64,000 nucleotides of DNA from Ptiloglossa arizonensis. Taxonomy: Eukaryota; Arthropoda; Insecta; Hymenoptera; Colletidae. A model generated the notes under the pieces. The model searched no databases, had not been told where the DNA came from, and worked only from the letters and a program-made list of their open reading frames with translations. The first letter of the stretch is position 1. Each line of letters starts with the position of its first letter. The stretch lies in contig NC_135056.1 in NCBI RefSeq assembly GCF_051014685.1, positions 3,534,001 to 3,598,000 of the forward strand, in the 5' to 3' direction. A program made the translations under genes and the position numbers. This document shows, in pieces, positions 39,015-49,884 of the stretch.

Positions 39015-39711
39015 AAATTAATCGAGTAACTGTATATCGGTCTGCCAATACTGACGCAAATTAAAATCTTTTGTATCCTTCATACATATTTTTATCAGAG
39101 TAATATTAATTCATTCACAAGGTTTTTTCAATAAAAGTAAATCCAAGCAAGACATAAGATCGTATTCGGACTTCATATTTTTATGGGAAAAACCTATCAA
39201 CCCATTGATGAGGATACAATGAGAAATACAAAAATTCTTAATTTGCATAGTGACTGTTCTATCGATACTCGCGTGACACTGTTTCGAAATTCGACTAGTC
39301 AGTTTTTAAATTCACAGTTGCCAGCCGCTCGAGTCAATGGATTGCACGAGCTGAAGAAACATAAATAGTTGTGAGGATGATTTCTGATCTCAAATTGCTA
39401 GTAAAAATTTTATCTTTGAACGAGAAATTACTATACCATGCTAACTGGACAGAGTGTGGGAAGAAAGGTGCTTAAGTTTCGAAGCTTAACTTGGACATGC
39501 CTGTTCTAAGGAGACAATGTTATTTATTACATACAACAAAATGGCTATGGATCTTTCGATCTGCTGTTTAAATATTTAATTGTTTGTTAATTTAATGCTG
39601 TAACTAATTCCCAACTGCAAATAATGCTGGAACGATTTAAGTAGTTTCGTCATCTACTTACCTTGAGCAATCTGTGTTGCTACCTCAAGCAAGACGAATT
39701 TTTCCTAAATC

Positions 39712-39747
39712 GACTGCCCAATTAAGGTAACTGCCCAATTAAGGTTA
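39712..39747. repeat. Short tandem duplication
   Basis: The 16-bp sequence actgcccaattaaggt occurs twice, directly adjoining. It is a minor local duplication. Confidence 0.8.
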
Positions 39748-39976
39748 CTGTGGGTATCTTGTATGTGGTATAAAAAAATTAGTTAGTTTCACATCCCATG
39801 GATTCATTATTTGTTCGAGAATTACATCCGCTACACTTGGGAATTGCTCGAAGCAACCGACTCTTCGTGTCATCTGTATTCAATCCTTAGACCTGACGGA
39901 TGATGAATCAGTCATTACTTCAATATAGGAAAAAGAGATTGTTTTTAATATTTATGTTATTCGAATGCGAGGGCTT

Positions 39977-40202
39977 TTAACACTAGAATTACCGACAGAT
40001 TCCAGTGTATTAAGGTGTTCTTTGTCTGTCTTCCAGGAAAATCGATGATCGAGAAAAAGGAGGAACTTATGAAATTGATTGTATGTGTAGAATAGAAAAC
40101 ATCGTAACGTTTTTTGAAAATATGCTATGGAATTTAATGTAAATTTCTTTGCAAAAGCAGTTGCAACCAGTCATTTTGACTGGTTGGTAAATCTAGTGTT
40201 AA
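39977..40202. mobile_element. Second TTAA-flanked MITE
   Basis: A 218-bp element (39981-40198) with ends CACTAGAATTACC and GGTAAATCTAGTG (one mismatch), flanked by TTAA at 39977-39980 and 40199-40202. A small internal palindrome aaccagtcattttgactggt lies near the right end. It is piggyBac-type by target site, but its ends differ from the 8.6-kb MITE. Confidence 0.75.
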
Positions 40203-41639
40203 TGGATTTACTTCACGGTCTCAATGCTTTCCATATGACATTCGCATTGTAAGAGGTTTGTAAACAAAAATGGATTTATGAAGAAAAAAGTTGGTGTCAC
40301 TATTCTTATCAGGGAAGACTTTATTGACAGATGCGAGATTACTTAATCTGCTATTTGCAGATTGATTGATTGTATTTATCTTCATTATTCTATTGTTAAG
40401 AAGAATCTGTTTCATTTGCTTCTCTAAATTGTCTGTAGATTCAGAGGTACAATGTGTAACGGTCAGTATTTTCAGCAGATGTAACCGTAAATTTTCTCTA
40501 TTAGTAAAATATAACAGAAATAATCTAATAACAATCTAATATGATAAAATCAATCTAATAATAATTTGGAATTTGTGAATAAAATTGTCTATTTTAAAGT
40601 GACGACATCGTTACTATCAGTGATCACGTGCACAGGTTCCCAGTAACTTTCCTCTTTTAATCATTATCGTTTTCTGTTATTCTCATTCGTAATTTAACCT
40701 CGAATAGATTCTGTAAACAACGAAAGTAAACAATCAGCGAATCCTAATTGTATTTATCGAGGTCTTCATACATGAATCTATGTTCTTGGATCGATGTACA
40801 GTAATCTTCGCTTTCAAAGCGAGATTTTTTTCTCGGGCTTAAGATACGAAATTATCCCCACACCATTGTTTATGTTTCTTCAACAATTGGCAGGGTCCCA
40901 GCTCGAAACAAAATTTTGGAATTTGCTATCAACTCCAAATTCAGTTAAAAGACCTAATTTTTCACCTTGAAAGTAAGGATTACTGTGAATGTAGTTTGAA
41001 ATTTAATGTTAGATTTTTTTCCTTTCTATAGGATTCTTATATTAGTTGACAAAAAGATAAATAATTCAGAAGGAATCATAAGTAGCGAGTGAACCCTATT
41101 TTCACAAAAGTATTGACCAATTATTTTCTTCACTTTTCATGTACTGCATTTATTTTCTCTACCTTTTTTCTCGTGCACTGTTCTCGTAAAAACAAAGTTA
41201 CCTCGGATTATGTAGACCACATCGAGTACTTATTGCTCGCAAACCAAGTTTACAAATTCGGGAATTCAGAAAATTTTTAAAAATTATCTACAAATTGAGT
41301 AGTTTATCCGTAACGTAAGAAGCACCCTTTGTAAAAAGGCAGATTTTTTTTCTTGTAGAATATCTCCACAATGGTGACTGATATCGAAAAATAGTTTCAA
41401 TCAAATTTAGATCTTTTTCATAATATGTATATCTACAACACTGTGTAGATAATTTACCAAATTTGTTAATAATATATATATTTTTCGATGGTGAATAAAA
41501 ATGTTAGTGCTGAAAACATTCGGGCAATCCATAAGTATTAATAAAACAATACAATTTCACATTAATGTTTTGCTTAATATCCTTTAAAATCACTAATTAT
41601 TTGCAACCTTTCAAGTATAGACTACGAAGGTTTGCAAAT

Positions 41640-41890
41640 GTTTGCAGGCCGAATATTTTGTCATTTGGTGGAATATTTCAAATAATTTGCTAGCATTTCC
41701 AAATTTTTCGATTTTACACTTTTTTTAAACATAATCCCAGAGGTGGTGCTATAGGATTCAAATCTGGACTTTGTGGTGGTCATTCAACAACATCTATTTC
41801 ATTACGAATTAGCCAATTTTGACGACACGGGAGATATGCTTGGGGTCGCTATCTTGTTGAAACACACAATTATTATTCATGTTTGACACT
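41640..41890 (-). pseudogene. Tc1-like transposase fragment
   Basis: On the minus strand it reads QDSDPKHISRVVK (second catalytic Asp region), then after a frame change LIRNEIDVVE, a stop in place of Trp, and PPQSPDLNPIAPPLG, the Tc1 motif before the third catalytic residue. The usual NPIENLW is altered. It is a short inactive remnant. Confidence 0.8.
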
Positions 41891-42169
41891 CTATGTAGTA
41901 AAATGTTTTTTTCTAATATATTATATCTAGTCTATATTTTTCTTTCTAGTATGTTTCTTTATTCATTATGCCTTTTATTTTTTGTAATAGGTCAATACCC
42001 GAGAGATGCACTCCCTGATCGTAATGCTTCCTCCCTTACGTTTTACTGTTGGAAATTGGTACTGAACATTAAATTTCTTAACCGTTTACCAATGAACTCA
42101 TTGATTTTCATCAAATTTGTTTCTGTTACTAAAGCGCACATTGGATCACTGTTCAATGAAAATTAATTC

Positions 42170-42830
42170 ACGTCCTTTTTATTTTCCCATTTGCTCAACT
42201 TCGTTACTATTATTTCCTCCGTCCTTTTTCACCTTCCATGACTCCTTCACCATCACGTTCACCTGCAGATTCTCTTCCATAGAATTGTCTACTCTCTCTT
42301 TCCTCTCTTCTTTCCAATGCGATCTTTTTATTACTATATTTTTCTCTCTGTCTTCCAGCCATATTTTCCTCTCTTACATCATTATTTCTTCCATTTTTAG
42401 ATTCCCAAAGTGTAGTTTTTAAACTTTTTTCCATCATTCTCTCGATATCTTCTACAGTTTCCTTCCTTAACTATTTTTCCTCACCCTCTCCACCAAATGT
42501 CACTGCCTTATTACCTCTTATTTCCGCCATGAACCTTTTTATCCTTCCACACTCTTCCTTTTCTTTTATTTTGTTTCTACTTGATATCGCTCCTTTCGCC
42601 ATTTCTTCTTTTCCTAACCTCACACACTCCTTTTCTTATAACACATTTCCCTGTTTGTCTCCAATTTTTTCCTACGATACTTTACTTTCCTTCTCCACTT
42701 TCTAATTCTATTTTCATCTCGGATTCTGTTTCTCGGGTTTTTCCACAATCCTCGCACAAATCTTCTTTTAGAAAATCCACTCGTCTCCTGTTTTATATCG
42801 GTATTCCCGTACAAGGTCTTTGTAAGGCCA
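42170..42830 (-). mobile_element. Possible LINE ORF1 remnant
   Basis: The + strand is pyrimidine-rich, so the minus strand encodes Glu/Arg/Lys-rich frames (for example RREERESRQFYGRESAGERD, IRDENRIRKWRRKVKYRRK) like LINE ORF1 coiled coils. No diagnostic motif is visible. Confidence 0.3.
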
Positions 42831-43254
42831 CGATAGTAAGAAATGAACCCGAAAAGCTCTTTATCGGATGTACTTTTCCGGTAATGTGCTTATTTATTTA
42901 TTAAATAAGAAAAAATACTATTTTAAATATGTCATACAATCTGTGCAGATTACAGAGATATAAAATTATACCAATATATTGGTGAGATAATCAGTAACAA
43001 TGTGATGTAGGTGACAATCCTGATTACAGTATTTATTGGTTAGCAGCTTGCAGCTTAGGACCAGCAAGAAGTCTGTAACGTAGAGAAGACATGATTACCG
43101 CATGGTCGATTCTTGCTTCTCTCTTGTTGAAGGCGAGAGTGAAATGGAATGTGAGCGAGTCAAAGGGATTGAAAACGAGCGAAGATTGGTACAAGACAGA
43201 TGAATCATTATTACATGTGAAGGATGAAGTATCAGACGTCCAAAAGAAGAATCG

Positions 43255-44955
43255 AGATAAGTATCAATCAGGTGTTGAAACGATTCTAAAAATAACTGTT
43301 TCAAACTGTTACATATCGGTTATGTTGAAACGGTTATAAAAATCGAAAACATGTTATAACTGTTATAAATGTAATTGTTCTCACTCATATCGGTTTCGGT
43401 TTCGATTCTTCAGAATCAATATACACTGCAGGACAAGAAGATACGATACACTTCAAAATTAGTATTATCACAGTTCTATACTAGTATTCTTCGATTCTGT
43501 ATCAATTATAATTCGATTCTACATAATACTGGTACATCTATTTTTACATCGATTTCATTTTGGTTCTTATTGATTTTCTTATTAATTTTGTGAAAATGTT
43601 AATATGTATAAAATGTTTTAAATAATATATTAAATATTTTAAGAATTTACTTTGAAAAATTTTCTTTATCATTAAATTTACTTTTACAAATTATTTTCAG
43701 GCATTTTAATTGTTTATAATTTTATCATAGTTTAATCTCAAAATTAATATATCGTCGTTTAAGAATAGTAAAATATATATTAGTTCATTGAGGCATCGTC
43801 ATTGCGTCACGACTGATTTGAATAGACGATTCTCCTTTCTCTTGTTTGTTGAATTTTTAGCTTTTAGGGCAGCAGCTAACTTCTAGTGTGCTAGCGGTAT
43901 ATAATAATGGAAATACACATGATCCTACTCTATACTATGTCTGTGCGCGTAGGTTGGCTTACTTCACTATGACCGATCTGACACGCATTCTTTTCAAGCT
44001 CCAACTTACCAGCATTATACAGTAGTTCACATAACCGGGTAGGCTCATATAATAGGAGTCTACTGATTATTAACTTTACATGCAAATAATCGGAGATTTT
44101 CGTTCAGATAAATGAATTCAATCGTACATTTAGCTCGTTCTTCGAATTATAGCAATATTTCAATCTTTGTGAAAACTTTTTCCATTTATTGCCACCTCAG
44201 TTTCATACTTTATTGTTTTAAACTTGTTTTTCTTAATGCTAAATATTATTGCTTTTCCAAGATTGAACATTATAGGTAAAAGAATTATTATCTCGCCATT
44301 TTTCAATTTTTTCAGGATTTCAATTTCGTCTAAAATATCAAACACATTTTTCTTACGTTTAGAATTACTATTAGTTTAATGTACATTTTCTGTAGATTCG
44401 ATGTTTAAAAAGAACTCATGCTTATCTTAAATTATGTATTCTCCATCATTACTTATTAAAGTTTCCATCTACGTGGAAATTTATTCGTACCTTTCTCATT
44501 TATGTTATGCTTCTTTTAGAAAAACAATAGTTTCTTTGTACGAACAGCGCGGTAGATAGTATTTATGTAGCAACTTAATTCAATTTTTATAGAATGTAAT
44601 CGAAATACTGTTTTTCGAAATATTGCTTTGTGCCTGAGACGTATATGCAACGCAATTCGATTTCGACAACAACGACAACAGAGCATAAATATATTTTGTT
44701 TTCATTTTCGTTCATAGCAGATATTTATGTAACTGGAGTGACGCTCGGCACTAGTTTAAATAATAGAAGTCTGATAAATGTTTCGTTCCAATAAATAGAG
44801 TTCTACTATGCTAATATTATGTAGAACTGAACCGAAACTGAAACCGAATATCTAAAATAGTTACAACATTATTTCGATTTCCGTTACTGTTTCAAGGATC
44901 GAAACCGATAGTATAACTGTTTTCAATCCTTGGTATCAATACTTCGTCTATCGCG
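43255..44955. mobile_element. Possible element with 140-bp imperfect inverted ends
   Basis: Bases 43255-43415 and 44823-44955 are roughly reverse complementary, both rich in aactgttt, gaaacgg/aaaccg and atcggtttc repeats. The 1.4-kb interior has no coding sequence I can recognise. Family unknown. Confidence 0.35.
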
Positions 44956-45149
44956 TACCGCTATTCACTCGTTTTCAGACCAGCTGACTTTCTTTCTTTA
45001 TTCGTGGGGAGAATCTTCTTAAAACTTCCCCGACTTCTTGAGGTGAACTCAGAAGGCAGGTGAGATTCTACTAAAACCCCAACAGTAATCATCCTCACAT
45101 GATCAAAAAGAGATATCGAGGATCAACAGTGAAAAAATTAGATTTTGTG

Positions 45150-45440
45150 GCTAAATTTCATTCCGTAAATCACTGACTGAAAGGAGTGGGCGGAGATAGT
45201 ACAGTGAGGACCGTCCTCCTCCTTCACTGGGCGGAGATAGTACGGTGGGGACCGTCCTCCTTCACTGGGCGGAGATAATACGGTGGGGGCCGTCCTCCTC
45301 CTTCAAGTATCATACGTTGAAGGCATTAGAGTGGGAAAAGGTGCGATGCTAATTATTTCAACGCATGATGTGTGAAGGAGGAGGATGGCCTTTATCGTAC
45401 TATCTTTTCCCACTCCTCCCAGTCCTCGATTTAGGGAATG
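45150..45440. repeat. Fold-back GC-rich repeat with three tandem 38-41-bp units
   Basis: Three direct copies of a unit starting gggcggagata (45188, 45229, 45267) are followed by an inverted copy at 45374-45412. Flanks also pair (45150-45180 with 45412-45445, sharing ggaatgaaat / atttcattcc). The whole can fold into one hairpin with alternative registers. Confidence 0.7.
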
Positions 45441-45720
45441 AAATCTGGCCACATTGGTGGCTACACACACACACACAGGGTGACATAAAAACAACCAGCT
45501 CTCCGGTTAGCGAGATCACTTTGGAAGGAACTAAAACACTTTCAGCCTTTTGAATTCAAGTATTATCATGCTGCGAAAAGAAGGTACAAATTGTTTACAT
45601 CGGCGACGTCTTCAAATTCGAGCGAGAATGAATTCATGGCAAGGTGCATCGGCGTAGACATTTAATAAGAGCGTCAAGTATTCATAAACAGAGCAATTTG
45701 CTCACGATTTAGGTATTAGC

Positions 45721-46207
45721 GCTGATTTGATACGTTGCTCGTAATGAAAAAATGAATACATTTTAGTATGCGTAATAATTACTAATATTTTGAAAATTAT
45801 TTATAGTGAAAAGAACCAAATTGTATTTATTAAAAATAATATAAATCCGCTTATATTCGTATTGTAGTCGATATAAAATGAAATAAGATATTTAATAAAC
45901 GCCAAACGCTACTAGCAAGATCAGTTGATTTATTAATGAATATGATACAATAATCGCGACGCTGGCTACGTCGCATAGTGGTTCGATGTAAAGATTATGT
46001 TTGTTTTAATTTTAGTATGACTTGTTTTTGTGCAATTTGTAATTATATAGAATTTATCTAGATAGAAATGAGTATAAGCGGAATTATATTATTTTTATTA
46101 AATACAAATTAGTTCTTTTCGCTATAAGTAATTTTCAAAATAATAATGATTATTACCCATATTAAATTGTATTCACTTTTTCATTACGAGAAACTTATCG
46201 AATCAGG
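45721..46207. mobile_element. Inverted-repeat element, about 146-bp arms
   Basis: Arms 45721-45866 and 46062-46207 are close reverse complements (ctcgtaatgaaaaa-tgaatac, ttttgaaaatta-ttatag, cgcttata). The 195-bp centre is non-coding. It is a likely non-autonomous DNA transposon. Confidence 0.7.
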
Positions 46208-46277
46208 GATAGTATTTAAACAGGAACAAAATCATTCCGTTTCTTAATAGTTAACATTTGATTAGAAAGCTACGTCA

Positions 46278-46680
46278 ATGATGCAGGATTCTCTCTCACT
46301 CGGTCTCACTACGGTCACCGTCGGTCTTTTTCGCCGTCTTCAGCCAATAGCGATTCTTTCTTGCGATCGTACGAGCGGCAACGGACTATGGGCGGAGCAT
46401 CGATCTAAACAACTCGTGCCTTCTTTTCGCAGCATGATAGTATTTTGTTGTCCACGTGGCGAACGATTAGAAGCCTGGCATCCCACCACACGCTTATGCT
46501 TTCTTCTGCAACATGACTCGTTTACAGGAGAAGATCACTCCATTTTTACTCACCACCGAGTATAGTATTCATACCAAATAGCCAGAGGTCCCTCCCAATT
46601 TCCCCCACCAGGACACGTTGCTCATCCGCCCAGAAGGAGGGGATAGGTGTATTGCGCTGGGAGACCAACTGACTTGCTTT
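46278..46680. other. Unidentified GC-rich patch
   Basis: GC-rich compared with the intron around it, with an open + strand frame of 95 codons at 46278-46565 that matches no family I know. It sits between an inverted-repeat element and a tandem repeat, so a mobile origin is likely. Confidence 0.2.
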
Positions 46681-46936
46681 CATTCCATCCACAATTGGGC
46701 ATTATTCGTATAACATTTTGAATAAATTCTTCAAATAAAATTTTATTCCAAATATTTATTGAAAGAATATAAAAAAAAGAGTCAGGAGTCCTTTTTTCAC
46801 AATTTTGATTTATTTAATAAATTTACCGTTTTAATAAAAAACCGTTGCTTGCGAAACCTTAAAATAATCAATTCAGTATACGGCTACATTTACCCATTAT
46901 TGAACTCTGTGCAACGAATAAAATCATATTCGAATG

Positions 46937-47115
46937 AAATCGTTATTCGTAAATAACGAATAATTTTTCTTTAATAAAATCGTTATTCGTAAATAACGAA
47001 TAATTTTTCTTTAATAAAATCGTTATTCGTAAATAACGAATAATTTTTCTTTAAAGAATCGTTATTTGTAAATAACGAATCATTTTTCTTTAAATAAAAT
47101 CGTTATTCGTTGTTC
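46937..47115. repeat. 40-bp tandem repeat, about 4.3 copies
   Basis: Units begin cgttattcgt at 46941, 46981, 47021, about 47060 and 47101. The first three are nearly identical; later copies diverge. Each unit holds an imperfect palindrome, cgttattcgtaaataacgaa. Confidence 0.85.
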
Positions 47116-47916
47116 GTAGTTCGAATAAAATATGCCCAACTCTGGGCACATCTCTCTCTCTCCCTCCTTTGTAGTACAGAAGTAAATTATAAATGGTGAG
47201 GAGAACGACAAGCTCATTGTTAGGGCCAAACCCAAGTCGTAACGAATAAACACTGTAACACTAATACATAAAACGTTTACAGTCTCTTTTATACATACTT
47301 TATTATTTAATTACACATTGGAAGAATTATACTATCAGAAAACGGCAAATACACTGAAAATTACGTCTTGTAAGTGGTACAATATACATGATATTCTTCA
47401 TAGCAATATTTAAAATGGAATTGTTTGCCATACCACGCACAGCGCGTAACAGTGGATGTCGCACAAGTATACATTTGGATTATGTGTTTCTCATTCCTGA
47501 AGAAACAAAACTCTACTGAATTTTTAAAGCAAACGTTGGGAAATATTTGTAGATACCTATCCACTTTTAAATCAAGCATATTGGAAAAAATTTCTGATTC
47601 TGAGAAATGAAAGCTGATTATGGTTTAATTATTGAAAAATTGCGTTATCCAAAAATGTTGGCACTAAAATTTCCCAGTCCAAAATTTAAACATATTTAAA
47701 GGCTGAATAATGTGCGTCGTCTTTTTTTGGAGTGCTGTAATTATATGTTGTAATTTATTCAATTAGTGTATCATTTATTCAAACAGTGTTTCGTTCATGA
47801 ACCGTACAGAAGTATACTTTTACAACCAGTAATCGGTAGATATACTTGGCTGAACCAAATTTTGAAATGTTCAGTCGCGAGTTTTCCTAATTTTCAAGCT
47901 TGAACGTAAATATTAG

Positions 47917-48990
47917 CTAGACAAAATAGTCTCTCTTGCATCCTTGCTCCAGATATTCTTGTAGACTCCTCCAAAACGTTTTATAGTGGTAAAAGAAGAC
48001 GTCTGCTTGTCGAATTAACCAAATAATAGGCTTTATAGAGTAGCTTTGCAACGTAGAAAATATCAATTGTATTGTAGCTTCTACTGTTTTTCTTCCGATT
48101 TCGCCAGATTTGCCAAGAATGTATTTCAAGGTTCAAGTCTGCATTCTCGTCTGCATTACAAATTTCTTCATTTCCGATAGCTGGAATTAAATTTTTAATT
48201 TTATTTTGCATTCAATTTCCATTATTTATAAACGTAAATTTTGAAGCGTAAATCACATCCTGAATGTTGTTATATTGCAGAACGCAATTCTATGCACACT
48301 TAAATTTCCAAAATTCACCCTCAACTAGATCTACCTGGTTCTTTGTCACCAGAACCAATGATCTTGAATTTACGCCATAAAAAATAGATTATTTGTTATG
48401 AGTTTCTTCAAACTTTTGCAGTGTATAGTCTACAATGAATATATTTTTTCTACAGTTTATCCACTTTTTACTACATTCGTTTTTCACCTGTATAGCTGTT
48501 GCAAGGATTGAACATGGCGAAAATTTCTTTGTACACTAGTAAGTGGTTGACGTGCGTTGTTTCGCTTTTCTGCTTTTCCAAAATTCCACATTTTTTCTCT
48601 TACAAATTAAGTTGACAGTTCCATCTTCGCTGTAAACAATAAATGATGCAGGTTTAATTGTCTTTTTCATCAACCGAAGGCGTAATGTACTTTACAACCT
48701 TGCAATATCTGGTTCTAACAAATTGGTAAAATCAAGCATATAATCAAGTTCAAATAATGATACAGAATGTTTGTAGTTATATTTTGGAACGTCTGTAGCT
48801 ATATTTAACCTAAATATCACCCCAATATAATATAATATATTCAATATAATACACAGAGTGTTACCGAGGGATCTTTTTTTACAACCAATTTCACGTGTCA
48901 GTATAAATCGAAAATTCCTTTACCATGTTGCGAGCTGATGCTTCATTATCAGGATATAAGTGCTTCAAATTTGCAGGTGTAATTTTAACA
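47917..48990 (-). other. Possible decayed coding region, unknown family
   Basis: The minus strand carries open pieces in partly consistent order (PASFIVYSEDGTVNLICKRK, VEFWKSRKAKQRTSTTY, IPAIGNEEICNADENADLNL) interrupted by stops. Composition looks more protein-like than the neighbouring noise. I do not recognise it. It may be an old transposase or a processed pseudogene, or chance. Confidence 0.2.
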
Positions 48991-49856
48991 CGTGCTCATT
49001 GAGTCCCAGTCAACTGAGCGCGTGGATATATATGCACGTATTCAATACGAGAAACTTGCATCGATGCACATGCGTCCTACTACTGACAGTACTGATCCAA
49101 ATGCATCTCAAATCACTCATAACAATCATATTCTAATTTTTCAATTTGTAGTAGGAAAAATGGTTAATGTCATAAAATTTCACATTAAAAAATACACTTT
49201 TTCGTATACATCGGAGGATTGTAATACGAAAGCTAATCGATAAATAAACAGACAAACGTTACAATTTAAATACCATCGAAACAATAAGTATGACACTTTC
49301 AAAATCGATAGTTGCCATTTTTATCATTAATCTCGGTCGATTATTTATCTATTATTTCAATATACATAACCGTTACCACTCGTTCAGGAATGACAAATCC
49401 ACTCGAAAAGTGCAATTTGTAAAAGTGACGTTTTGTTATAAGATTTATAGTTTTGGAGAGCGTTAAATTACCTGAAATTTACTAAAAATGATTAAATAAT
49501 ATACTACGAGTTGTACGAATCGAGCTAATTTTAACGTCTGGTGAATCAGTTCAAAAATGATCGTGCGGATGTTACAGACATGCATCATGCGAAAGGACGA
49601 ATTTAAATATCGACACCAATTCTAGAAACTCGCATCGATAAACTGATTCTTGGTGACAGGCGTGTTAGAAGAAAAAAAATTGCTGAAGGGACCATTCGTC
49701 CCTTTATTCGCAAAATATTAAATTTTTATCAAATAAAATAGGACGAGTTTCCAGAAAGTTTACCGAAAGTTATAAAGAAACCAGATTTCGCCTGTATAGT
49801 TTGCCATTATTTAGGGCTGCTCCGCTTTCTGTTTGCATCAACGTTTAGCGATTCAA

Positions 49857-49884
49857 TTTTTAGTATCTTCGAAGATACTAAAAA
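49857..49884. repeat. 28-bp perfect palindrome
   Basis: Fourteen bases ending tagtatcttc are followed directly by their exact reverse complement, with no loop. No element ends are evident around it. Confidence 0.9.

Noticed and set aside
46937..47115. CRISPR-like array
   Set aside because: The 40-bp repeats adjoin without unique spacers and the DNA is eukaryotic.
49857..49884. Transcription terminator
   Set aside because: Hairpin plus A/T flank looks like a bacterial terminator, but this is an insect intron.
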